Source: Branchiostoma floridae
Taxonomy: Eukaryota > Chordata > Leptocardii > Amphioxiformes > Branchiostomatidae
Assembly (NCBI RefSeq): GCF_000003815.2
Contig: NC_049996.1
Location: forward strand, 13,258,419-13,322,418
Direction: 5' to 3'
Length of the DNA stretch: 64,000 nt
Below, piece after piece: positions 24,401 to 33,424 of this stretch. Below the pieces are notes generated by a model that was not told where the DNA came from, ran no database searches, and saw only the letters and a list, made by a program, of their open reading frames with translations. Position numbers and translations under genes: made by a program. The first letter of the stretch is position 1, and each line of letters opens with the position of its first letter.

Positions 24401-27400
24401 CATCGCCACCACTGTGGTGTTTGTGAGCTTCACGCTGAGCGCTCTGTGGGCACAGAACCGATACTACCTGTTCCTCGGAGGTAAGGCAATATACTATTTA
24501 GCAGTGTTCACAGTGGCTATATTTCTATTTCAAACACTATGCAGGAGAAACACTTTAAGTAAGATGATGCATCAAGATCTCTACACATTTACATGTACCT
24601 TCAAGTTGATACATTGATGAAGGTTAGACATCCAGGTAATAATACCAAAAAAAGTACAAGTTACTCATTCACAAGCAACCGGATAAGGTTTTGGAAATGG
24701 TCAGACATTTCAGATGGTATCCACCATCTTTCGTCAGTGACACTGATGTCATTCACCTAAGAATAAGTAAGATGTCTACCTTTATCAATGTATGCTACTT
24801 GTAAGTTACTAATGTCATACAATATATATGCCTGATTTACACACATTTCCTTCAAGTCAAATCCAAGTCCACTCAGCCAGATAGAGTTAACTTAGGAGCA
24901 GAATTTCTGTTAAAACCCAGTCTACGAACAATTTGATACACCCGTTACTATTTTGGGTGCATTGTTCTGTGAAGATGGAAGATGATAGGATGGAAGATGG
25001 AATAATGCCTACATGTACCAAAGTCAACCAGTCAAATTGGGCCATAGTACCAAGAGCTTCCATCATTTACATAAATGTACTAGGTATTATGACAGCTGAA
25101 CCTTTTATTAAAACAGAGGCAAACTTGGCGATGAGATGACATTGCGGCCTGTTTTGTGTACAGGTATGCTGATGTCAGGTCTGCAGATGCTGATGCTGGG
25201 GGGACTCCTCAACCTGTTCTTCAGGTCCTACATCCTGTTCCAGGTAAGTACACAGGGTAGTTATGTTTACCACCAAAGGAAAAACATATTGTTTTTGCCA
25301 GTGTGTTCTTGTTGTTCTTCCAGGGCTCGAAATACTAAAATTTTTCTGCATACCTGCACTGGCGCAGGTAACACTGAAAATTACCTCCACCAGACAAATT
25401 TTACCTGCACCACTCTGAATCTAGGAAATATGGATCATGCTAAAATTGTTCAGGAACAATTGCTATTTTTTATTTTATACTTTATATGTGGTAACAGTTA
25501 ATGCAGCTAATAACAATCCATACACACATACATCATAGGACATTTATGTATAAATCCTAGTACATAGATCAGTGCAGGTTAGGTGCAGGTAGACACCAGA
25601 AATACCTGCACAGCTCTATTTTTACCTAGTACACTAACCTTCATATGCAGGTGGTATTTCGAGCCCTGCATCTTTTGACCTCTGTCAGGAGCCAATCAAA
25701 GCTTAGAACTTCCGTAAACCAATCAAGGGATTCGAACTGCCTTAGCATTAAGCTTTATTCTGAACAATGGGTTTGAATGGATAGAAATTTGCTTGTTTGA
25801 ATGGGGACAATTTCCCAATGGTCCACCGAAATAATCTGGCATGAAGTTGCTGAAAATGCATTTTCCTTAAAGCTAAAATTCTTAATGATGAAAATTAGCA
25901 GCATGGGCTCTCATATAATCGGTAGGACAAAAATATTTGAAAGCTGGAGACAGACCTAAATCTGATCTCACTGTTTCTAAAATCATTGATCTTGGCTTTA
26001 ATTGAATGGACAATGCTTTATTTAGATTGCAATATTTTTTTTTATCAAGGGACTAGGGAAAACTTGTACCTTGATACATTGCACGATATCCACATGTAAC
26101 CAAAAACAAACAAACATTGATATCATCTTCAAACAAACGTGGATATCATCTTCAAACAAACATGGATATCATCTTCAAACAAACATGGATATAGGTGAAC
26201 TAGCAATAATACTGAAGCCAACAGTTGTACATGTATTGTATTGGTCAATCCTTAAGATTATTAATAGAATTGTACAATCCTGTGCTGCCCCCCTCCCCCT
26301 CCTATAGGCACAGCTGTATGTGGGCCTGGCCATCTTCTGTGCCTTTGTGCTGTACGACACCCAGCTGATCGTGGAGAAGCGTCGCCGTGGAGACACCGAC
26401 TATATCTGGTAAGTCTGGTGGTACTAGACCACAGCTTGTAGTTCCTCAATAAACTGTAAGGGGGAGCTGCTGTCATCATGACTTAGTCACCTTAGGCCAC
26501 AGCAAGTAAATTTGATGGATGACATCGTCTGCAGACTGCAAAAATAGTGCGATAGGGCGGGGGGAAAAATAAGATGGGCGAAAAAAACAAGATGGCTACA
26601 TTTTCAAAAATAGGCACCATAAAGTTGTGATGTCTTGTAAAAAGAATTAAAGGGACAAAACATGGTATCAGAGCCAACAAGGCATTCATTCCTGTATTCA
26701 AGGCATGAACTAGTGTGGTAAAAGTGACACTAGTGTGGTATACTGGCATCACCAATAAAGTTGGTAACCACACTAATAGCTGCCATATTGGTGTCACTTT
26801 TACAACTATCCAATAAGTTTCATTTCTACAGTCCTGGGTACCTCGCAAGGTTCACTTCTACAAGTACAATTATTAGCCTACAACCCAATATTTTTGCTCA
26901 TTTTGGAACTTTATCGTCATGTTGACCATCCCTGCATAAGAAACAAAATCTTGTTTTTTTTTCTTAAATCAGGCGAAAATTAATGCGTGTGCTGATGTCA
27001 TCCATAAGATTTACTTGCTGTGGCCTTATATTGCATTTGTCTTGTTCCAACTTGTTTCAACATTAGACATTAGGAGATTTGTTATAACTTGACTTGACTT
27101 TATTAAAACGAAGTTACATCCAAATTCATTTATCTCCAGAATCCACTTTTGCTGGCAGGGAAAAGTGTGCAAAGCCTGCAAAGAATGTGGAAAAGTTGTT
27201 GGAGTTTTTGTTCCTAATTTGATGTGATTGTCTCCCTCGTTAGGCACTGTGTGGACCTGTTCCTGGACTTTGTCAACATCTTCCGCCGCATCATGATTAT
27301 CCTGGCACAGAGGCAGCAGGTCAGTACACACACAAGGAAATATTTCACTGAACAGAGAGAACTTTGTTGTGCAACAAGGTACAATGTATGGCTACTCATA

Positions 27401-28214
27401 CAAGGATGAAAGTCAGAAATCAAGATAGATTTACTGTTTAAATACTGTATCTAAGAGGGTCTGCATTCTCTTTTCCGTAAGGCGTAGGCAGCCTAATTTT
27501 TATTTCCCGTAACTCGTAGGGAAAACCATCTTATCTACGTAATTTGTAGCGAGGAGACCAAATTTAGCGCCTTCCTTGATTTAGCTCAATATACGTAGGG
27601 GGTTCTTCTGAATTCAGTGCAAAATTGTTGTCAGGACCTACTCTCCAAGCAGAGGTTAGGCTCCGGCTTTTTTTTTAGTCGTTTTTATTGGGCTTTCTAT
27701 TTTGTCATTTTTCTTTAAGTACGCCAGCCAAACAGGTTTTGACACAGCAAAATAAAATACAAAATAGAAAGCCCGATAAAGACGACTAAAAAAACGTTAA
27801 AAATAACCAGAGCCTAACCTCTGCTTGGAGTGTAGTCAGGACCCCCCATGCAGACCCTCATCTAACATCTAAAGAACATGACTTCTTTACTACTCACAGT
27901 ATGGACAAACAGTATGGACAATCTTACTTAGTATACACATTGGTGCATGGCCAGGGTATATTAATTGATTGGTTGATTGATTGACAGCTTAATAACTCTG
28001 CCCCCCTCCCTCCCTCCCACTGCACCATGGAACAGAAGCAGGAGGTTAGTTATCTTGATAAAACACTTAAATGATTATAATAATATTATGTACAATTAGA
28101 ATATTATTCAGTGACTAATACCTGACAAACCTATTCATGAATCGTTTCTGGCTATCTTTCATTAAATCTCTAACTTGTCTTATTTCTTGACAGGAGAAGA
28201 AGTCCAGGAAGTAA
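18386..28214 (+). CDS. TMBIM6: TMBIM6 / Bax inhibitor-1, spliced, initiator exon not found
   Basis: TMBIM6 is an ER multi-pass membrane protein of the TMBIM family that limits ER calcium load and stress-induced apoptosis. Coding segments: 18386-18494, 19578-19698, 21394-21442, 24383-24480, 25164-25243, 26308-26408, 27244-27319, candidate 28036-28044, and 28194-28214 ending in TAA. All junctions are AG/GT and phases join. They give about 220 residues against 237 in human, lacking only the first 20 or so. Diagnostic stretches: [95 protein letters not shown] and the lysine-rich end EKKSRK. The lysine-rich cytosolic tail is the family's pH-sensing element. The first segment opens with the last base of a split codon, so an upstream exon with the ATG must exist; it was not recognised. 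Introns are filled with MITEs. Confidence 0.95.
19080..19205. mobile_element. Hairpin MITE in a TMBIM6 intron
   Basis: Arms TTCAGCACTAAGGACAG and CTGTCCTTAGTGCTGAA enclose about 40 nt. Outer bases also pair (AAACTT with AAGTTT). No coding sequence. Confidence 0.65.
19578..19698 (+). CDS. TMBIM6: TMBIM6 exon (second transmembrane segment)
   Basis: Acceptor CTGTTCCTCCAG, donor G/GTATGG. Encodes [20 protein letters not shown] and then [17 protein letters not shown], matching the vertebrate ordering. Ends in phase 1. Confidence 0.93.
20008..20285 (+). repeat. tRNA-derived SINE, copy 3
   Basis: The tRNA-like head includes TGGCATAATGGCAGGGTGG and a B-box-like GGTTTGAATCC. The body matches 60-350 (AGGAAAAGCACTTGAGGCC, GAGCACGTTAAGGAACCC, GTGTGAGTGGTTCAAA). 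It lies in an intron of TMBIM6. Confidence 0.65.
20454..20861. mobile_element. hAT-like MITE with perfect 8-bp target duplication
   Basis: Ends TAGGGCTGGGTACCAGTAC and CCAGTACCCTGAACCCTA are inverted and flanked by identical ATGCTAAC (20446-20453 and 20862-20869). Internal words CAGGTCCAGGTC and GGACCGGTCC link it to 2419-4013 and 46168-46580. Inserted in a TMBIM6 intron. Confidence 0.8.
21394..21442 (+). CDS. TMBIM6: TMBIM6 exon (short loop exon)
   Basis: Acceptor CACTTTTTTTTGCAG, donor AG/GTATTA. 49 nt encoding [15 protein letters not shown] between split codons; the LGLGP motif is shared with vertebrate TMBIM6. Confidence 0.92.
22304..22634. mobile_element. hAT-like MITE with CAGGGTTGTAGCCAGC ends
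   Basis: Left CAGGGTTGTAGCCAGC and right GCTGGCTACAACCCTG are exact inverted repeats. Flanks AGCTAAGG (22296-22303) and AGCTAAAG (22635-22642) form a 7-of-8 target duplication. TMBIM6 intron. Confidence 0.8.
24090..24310 (-). repeat. Fragment of the CTCCATG/TGGTACTGCAGC dispersed repeat
   Basis: Shares a GTGTCTGTCTGT tract, GTTTCCGG-TATTTGTGGTCA words and CTTGGTACTGCAGCAGAACTT with 58380-58570. It has a microsatellite (TG) tract and no coding content. Confidence 0.55.
24383..24480 (+). CDS. TMBIM6: TMBIM6 exon (transmembrane, LSALWA motif)
   Basis: Acceptor TTGTTCCCCAG, donor GAG/GTAAGG. Encodes [20 protein letters not shown] followed by [12 protein letters not shown]. Confidence 0.94.
25164..25243 (+). 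CDS. TMBIM6: TMBIM6 exon (transmembrane)
   Basis: Acceptor TTTTGTGTACAG, donor CAG/GTAAGT. Encodes [20 protein letters not shown] then SYILFQ. Confidence 0.93.
25321..25668. mobile_element. hAT-like MITE with CAGGGCTCGAAATA ends, copy 2
   Basis: Ends CAGGGCTCGAAATAC and GGTATTTCGAGCCCTG; reverse-orientation relative of 6383-6729. Starts 77 bases after a TMBIM6 donor site. No clear target duplication. Confidence 0.7.
26110..26192 (+). repeat. 23-bp tandem repeat
   Basis: About three and a half copies of a unit containing GGATATCATCTTCAAACAAA. TMBIM6 intron. Confidence 0.75.
26308..26408 (+). CDS. TMBIM6: TMBIM6 exon (YDTQ signature)
   Basis: Acceptor CCCTCCTATAG, donor TG/GTAAGT. Encodes [20 protein letters not shown] then [14 protein letters not shown]. 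The aspartate of YDTQ lies in the most conserved part of the TMBIM family. Confidence 0.95.
27244..27319 (+). CDS. TMBIM6: TMBIM6 exon (last membrane helix)
   Basis: Acceptor CCCTCGTTAG, donor CAG/GTCAGT. Encodes [20 protein letters not shown] then AQRQQ and ends in phase 0. Confidence 0.94.
27455..27859. mobile_element. Outer inverted-repeat element, split by a nested one
   Basis: GAGGGTCTGCAT at the left and ATGCAGACCCTC at the right are inverted and flanked by ATCTAA on both sides (27449-27454 and 27860-27865). A second element at 27639-27835 has inserted within it. Confidence 0.6.
27639..27835. mobile_element. Nested MITE with 7-8 bp target duplication
   Basis: Arms TCTCCAAGCAGAGGTTAGGC and its near-complement ending TTGGAGTGTAG. 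TCAGGACC flanks both sides (27631-27638 and 27836-27843). Pairing continues inward over TAGTCGTTTTTATTGGGC and its complement. Confidence 0.7.
28036..28044 (+). CDS. TMBIM6: Candidate 9-nt TMBIM6 microexon (Lys-Gln-Glu)
   Basis: AAGCAGGAG lies between an acceptor (a CCCTCCCTCCCTCCC tract, then GGAACAG) and a donor (GTTAGT). Adding it keeps the frame (phase 0 on both sides) and gives QRQQ-KQE-EKKSRK. Skipping it also keeps the frame, so it could be alternative. It is placed exactly in the lysine-rich C-terminal tail. Confidence 0.5.
28194..28214 (+). CDS. TMBIM6: TMBIM6 last coding exon
   Basis: Acceptor TATTTCTTGACAG, then GAG AAG AAG TCC AGG AAG TAA. Supplies the basic C terminus EKKSRK; vertebrate TMBIM6 also ends in a lysine-rich tail. 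Confidence 0.88.
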   Translation, partial: EKKSRK

Positions 28215-29699
28215 TTCAACTGTGTGTGACTTCTGTAAGACACGTCAGGATGGAGACATCAGAAGTTCATGTTCCAAGCTCCAAAAGATCATAGACACTA
28301 CGTACTATAGTGAAAAGGTTTAAACTTTGTTCCAACACAACAGAAAGACTCGCCATAAATTTTCAGTCGAGTATTTCGACCTTCTGCAGATAGATGATTC
28401 ACTACACTGATGGTCCGGAAGTCATTGGATGACGTCTGTACTCAGCAGCGAATCACAGATGGTGGGAAGGCAGAACCTACCACCATCACGGTTCAGAGAG
28501 GGTTGATGCGCCTTAATGGCCTCCTTGACACCCCTCATAAACCAATCCAAGATGCATACTTTCTGTTGTGTTGGAACAAAATTTTAACTTTTTCACTATG
28601 GAATTTACCACAATAACACAGATGAGCTTTCATCCGGACACTACGTACTGTTATACTGAGAACAAATTACAACTGGATGTAGGACTGGTGAAGTTGTTTT
28701 GTCCTATTTCATTGCTGGCTAACTTGGATAGATGTTTTCACATCTACTTCTCCTAATTTTTTAAAAATAATTCAATGTTGACAACAGGATAAGAATGATT
28801 TCTAATATTACATTGGATGTTTTTTGAGTGACATTCATCGCTTTTCTTTATAATTATACAGCAGCAGAACAAACTAGCCGAACAAGCCAATACTTTATAT
28901 AATGTCAATACTTAGATATGATTGTCTTCATTGAATGTGATACAGATGCGAAATGCTATTTAGTAGAACAGGCATGACTACATTTTGTTTGGCTCACAAT
29001 TTATGGATATCTGAAATTTTGTCAGAACATACTACATATCATTTTTCCTACTTAGAATTAATTTTTTTGTTCTTTATTAGCAGTATATCTCAGAATGGTG
29101 ATAGCCTGAGTTTCTATTTGTGTTTATTCTTATGGAAGTAATTTTAATGGTTTATAAAATGCACAATTTGGTGTTTGTCATGCAAGTATTTCAATATTTT
29201 GATGTTTGGTGTTTTGCTTGCAGTTCAATTAACCTAATTAAAAGTTAAGTATTCATAATGCAGTATACAACTCGTATATATACATATCTACATGTACATG
29301 TAGAACCATAATTTCTTGATTTAAGTACATATACGCACCCCTGACACAAGGCAAGACAGTGATGAACAAAACTATGGGATTGAAACATGAAATATGAAAA
29401 CTCATGACAAATAAACTACAAATCCCATCTCCACTGACTCATTTTACTCTGTTTCAAGTTCAATTTCATGTTGTTTTCTTCTCTTTCCCTGGGTAATTTT
29501 GCATAAATTAAGGACTTCTATACACTTTCCTTGATTAAATTTGTAAAAATTCTCATTTATTCCATGGCGGCATGTCTTCAAAGTTACAAAGTTGCTCAAG
29601 CCTGGTGGTAAAGTGAAGGTATATTTCATTTACAGAAATGTACATGACAACAGCACATTTGAGGTTCTCTCTTAAGTATGCACTCCGACTTTGGCAACA

Positions 29700-30034
29700 C
29701 AGGGTTGGACAAGTCCACTAGCCCTATTGTCCAGCGGAAGTGAAAATGCTGTTCGGGCAAGTACATTTCCAACCCCACTTGCCCGATCGGGCAAGTAAGA
29801 TTTTCCCATTGGTGTGATTTTGATACACTGTAACTTTTCACAGTCATTGTGTCAAGCATTGGTAAACACAGAAAAATAGAGTCAATAATAAAAGAATTCC
29901 ATTGTTGGAAGTGAAAATACACAGAAAAAATGTCATTTGAATTCCGGGCAAGTGAAAAGTTGGTTTGGGCTAGTGGATTTTTTGTGTACTTGCCCAATAG
30001 GACAAGTGAAATTTTTAAAACTTGTCCAACCCTG
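29700..30034. mobile_element. hAT-like MITE in the TMBIM6 3' UTR
   Basis: Ends CAGGGTTGGACAAGT and ACTTGTCCAACCCTG-like (AACTTGTCCAACCCTG) are inverted. CAACA lies directly on both sides (29695-29699 and 30035-30039). The internal GGGCAAGT words are repeated in both orientations. Confidence 0.7.
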
Positions 30035-30385
30035 CAACAGCTTGATTGAAGCACCTGTTGGATTTTGTCAAATTTAAAAAATGCATACTTTAATCAAGAA
30101 AATATGGTATATGCTCATATACTGATACCACTTTATTATACATGAAGCATATTGAAAAGCTTAGGAGAAAGTTGTATAACTAATTTCAGCCTTTCTTGAA
30201 GTACATTTAAACCAGGACATAATTTTATGTAGCATCTCTTTTGGTATACAATTATGTGATTTTCTTCTTAATGTCTTGTCTTGAATATATATAAGTTACT
30301 ACAATGTGCCATATAGACATTAGTCTTAATGTTGTAATATGGCCATCTGTATTATATGCTACTGTGGGTATGATACTGAACGGAC

Positions 30386-30391
30386 AATAAA
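30386..30391 (+). terminator. Polyadenylation signal, probably of TMBIM6
   Basis: AATAAA followed by a GT-rich stretch (TGTGGTGTTCTG), the usual downstream element. It is the last strong signal before the N gap. Confidence 0.5.
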
Positions 30392-30503
30392 TGTGGTGTT
30401 CTGAAGGCTTTATTTGGTTTCATTTAATACAATTAGTTATCATTCCATCAGGCAGTCTCAATCCATATCCTTTATGCCGCCCTTACAATAGGCGAAAATC
30501 GAT

Positions 30504-30634
30504 CGGACGACAAGTCTGCGAGCTCTACATTACGAGGAGGCATGACCCTGCTGCCGACGAAGAAATGTCAGAGTCCCCCCTTCCCGTCAGGGTCATGCCT
30601 CCTCGTAACGTAGAGCTCGCAGACTCGTCGTCCG
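30504..30634. repeat. 47-bp foldback beside an assembly gap
   Basis: The arm 30504-30550 (starting CGGACGACAAGTCTGCGAGC) and the arm 30588-30634 (ending CAGACTCGTCGTCCG) are near-perfect complements around a 37-nt loop. The second arm ends at the first N. It may be a real hairpin or an assembly chimera. Its GC content exceeds that of the flanks and both strands are open, so an exon cannot be excluded. Confidence 0.7.
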
Positions 30635-30734
30635 NNNNNNNNNNNNNNNNNNNNNNNNNNNNNNNNNNNNNNNNNNNNNNNNNNNNNNNNNNNNNNNNNN
30701 NNNNNNNNNNNNNNNNNNNNNNNNNNNNNNNNNN
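30635..30734. other. Assembly gap (100 N)
   Basis: Exactly 100 N, a conventional placeholder for unknown length. Confidence 0.99.
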
Positions 30735-31180
30735 CCAACCAAAATCAGATGGTACAACCATTTTACACCCGGTGGAGACAGGAAAAAGACACTAAAAAGT
30801 ACCTTCCCAATGACACAACATCTGGTCAAGAATGTAAAGAATATTGCTGCCTTTCGCCCGCTAACCTTAGGTGACTCGGCCATTCCATACCGGTACCAGC
30901 AACAGACATCTGTCGGGAGATTAAACATGTAGCCAATGCCCTAATTTACATACGTTATATCTCATTGAAGTCTAGATCTACCCAAATTACATGTACATGC
31001 GATTTCTTTTTTGATGGGCTAGAGGGTCCAAATCATATGACTTATTCCCTGCCCCAAGAGCATGATTTGCCACTCTAACAGCATAGCCAGAACACGAGAT
31101 TTCAAACCTGGAGGTTCTGCTGCAGTACCTTTGGAAGTCGCCTACCAAATATCATAAACTATAGTCATCATCATCATCAG
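30735..31180. other. No gene seen; dispersed repeat fragment
   Basis: Around 31020-31140 the words CTGCCCCAAGAGC and CTGCAGTACC match the repeat near 9815-9905. No gene signal. Confidence 0.4.
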
Positions 31181-31189
31181 TTGACCTGA

Positions 31190-31495
31190 TCACACATGTT
31201 CGCACATGTTTACACGCGACGGGGTTATACCGCCCCTTACGGGGTGACATACCCTTTCGCTATCTAATTACAAGACGGGGATGCGCCAGGTGTCCCGTCC
31301 GGGTTAATGATGTAAATCACCATATGGCTGATACGAGACAGGGGTTCGCCAGGCCTCCATCCGGGTGATTTAAAGTGAATCACCAACTCCAGACGGAATG
31401 ATTTGTACCATCACACACCGCACCATCGCACGTGTGGGGGTTCTTTAACGTGCATGGGGTGTGGCTCCCACCATACACGGGACATCCATTTAATG
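31190..31495 (-). repeat. SINE-like repeat, minus orientation
   Basis: Read on the minus strand it contains GACATTAAATGGATGTCCCG and GCACGTTAAAGAACCC. These are the conserved tail words of the SINE copies at 60-350 and 20008-20285. The head differs, so it may be another SINE family sharing the same tail domain. Confidence 0.5.
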
Positions 31496-31499
31496 TCAA

Positions 31500-32330
31500 T
31501 TTAACATTTTCACCTGAAGATAGTCACCACAGCTTATTACATCATACTGGCCAGAAGTAAACACACAACCATACAAGTTCCTATGTAACAAAATAAGAAA
31601 CTGTAGGCCTTTATCAAGCTTTTGCCCGGCTCTCATATCTGTTATCCATTTCACTGCAAATCGCTGCGGTACATGTACGCCACTCAGCGGAATGGAGTGG
31701 GATTGCAATGAAGGGTGTAGCAGAACACAGTTTTCGGCCTACGGTGATTCTTATAGTTAAGGTCCACAAGGTGACTGACATTGACGCGGGCAAAACCAGG
31801 GTGCAGGTTTGAAGCACGACAAACTATTTTGTTGAAGTCAAATGGTATAATGTAAACATGTGTGGCCGTTATAATTTTACAATTGACCAACAACAGAAAA
31901 CCCAGACATGTAAAATTAACATTTGTTTGGTATCGTTTGCAAGACTATTAAAATCAAATAAATGTTAAAGTACCCCCGAAAGCTTGCCGAAGAGGACTGA
32001 GCGCTGATAAGTATAATTAGGGCAGTGCTATAGGTAATATGAAATCGTTTCGTATCCGTAGCTGTAGGCTGGACTTGAAACAAGACCCAGAGTAAAAAGA
32101 CTACGATTCAAGCTGCAGGTGCCCGTACGAAGCCGTGAAATGAGAATACAGGAGAGTCGAGAACCGAAGCTAAAATGGCTCACTTTGGGAGGGCGTACTC
32201 ATTTAAAAAGATGTGTTCGAAATTTTGAGAAATTGGCATTGTTGTTCTATCATGTAGAGTCACGACGTGTGTACCGTATTACTAATAGTGCCTGTGGATA
32301 AACGTCGATGCATGTACACTACTAATGAAT
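31500..32330. other. No gene seen
   Basis: Short random frames only. It precedes the left edge of the segmental duplication. Confidence 0.35.
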
Positions 32331-32596
32331 AAACTTTATCTAAAGAAAATGATTTCTTTGTACAGCATGCATAGCGGGAACAGTGTATCAATAAGAACAA
32401 AATAGACGGTAGATCTTGTTTTTGCATAGCTTCTTTTCTTTAAATTCATGTGTTGTACCAAATGCCAACTGTCAGAAAAATGTAATGTATATGCATTATC
32501 AACACGCCCATATAAGAAAGGTTTTCCCCTCTCCGTTGCGCAACATCCATACCGAGCTCTGCAATTGGTCGATTTTTGGTCGTTCGAGCACACTCG

Positions 32597-32604
32597 TGAT
32601 GTCA
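32597..32604 (+). promoter_or_regulatory. CRE-like site, module A (one mismatch)
   Basis: TGATGTCA occupies the place of the TGACGTCA found in the three paralogous modules (35435, 54249, 57171). It is followed by CAGCTTTAGACAATCA, conserved among modules. Confidence 0.4.
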
Positions 32605-32639
32605 GCTTTAGACAATCATCACGCCCACGTAAGTATGAC

Positions 32640-32799
32640 TACTAGTAATCAAACATTGTATTTCCAACTTCACTGCGTCACAGCCACTCCGAACTCACAT
32701 CTGGGAGGCTCTAGTGCAACAAGAAGACTGAGGACAGCCCTTCGTGACTTCCTTTCCAAGAGAATACAAACTGTCAATATAGGCTGCCAAGCTTGAAAG
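32640..32799 (+). other. Putative 5' non-coding exon A of an LRR receptor gene
   Basis: The stretch through TCTGGGAGGC and GAAGACTGAGGACAGCCC ends at GAAAG/GTAAGT. The matching acceptor would be TTTTTCTCAG at 40157-40166, 13 nt before the receptor ATG. Start unknown. Support is conservation among four modules and a consensus donor; there is no transcript evidence here. Confidence 0.35.
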
Positions 32800-33424
32800 G
32801 TAAGTTTGGAGAAACGTATGGTATGAAATATATAATTTCAGAATTCAAATCACCTGGTGAAAAATAATCCATTATGTCGTTATGAAGGCAACGGGAAGCA
32901 TCCAAAACGTTGCCAAGAACTTATAGCTGCAACATCTCTTTCAAATAACGATCACTGGGCCAAATCATTAGATAAATTACTTCACGAGAAATTCAAACTT
33001 TAAAAAAATGGGGATAGGGCAAGTTCCTGACAAGCCGATTTTATTTCTTTGGATTAGCTTTGTTTTTAGTTTTAAAAAATCCTACTTTTGCCACTTAGTA
33101 TATAAATGAATTCTAAATGCTAATATTGTGACATCACCATTAAATAGTGCTATTGTCTTCCCAATCATTTAGATTTGCCTTTTTATTGAAACACTTAAAA
33201 TGTGTAATTCAATTCTCGCAATGTCAAACAGCATAAGTTGTTAACTGAGAATGTTTTCAGTCTATAACAGAAAGTCTGTTTTTTTACTTCTGTTTTATCA
33301 TCCTGCAACAATCTGAGAACCAAGGGATTGAATATGATGTGGTTTAATCTTCATATCTGGTCCAAACGGCGCAGCCATTAAAAATGTCAATGAAAGAAAA
33401 AGGAGTTAACAACCTCCATGTTAG

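Larger units (their letters stand above)
28215..30412 (+). other. TMBIM6: TMBIM6 3' UTR
   Basis: Runs from the TAA at 28212 to the AATAAA at 30386. It is AT-rich with short open frames only, and contains an inverted-repeat element at 29700-30034. An earlier AATAAA near 29409 could be used alternatively. Confidence 0.55.
32330..33420 (+). repeat. Segmental duplication block A (upstream of LRR gene 1)
   Basis: Aligns with 53955-54634 joined to 55601-56000. Shared words include AACACGCCCAT, CGAGCTCTGC, TTGGTCGATTTTTGGTCG, ACTGAGGACAGCCCTTCGTG and AACAACCTCCATGTTA. It contains a CRE-like site (TGATGTCA, 32597) and a splice donor (GAAAG/GTAAGT, GT at 32800). Confidence 0.8.

Noticed and set aside
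29626-30054. 142-codon minus-strand ORF
   Set aside because: Lies almost wholly within a hAT-like MITE in the TMBIM6 3' UTR and has no protein family features.
30391-30928. Open frames crossing the 100-N gap
   Set aside because: They exist only because the gap is read through; the flanks form a foldback.
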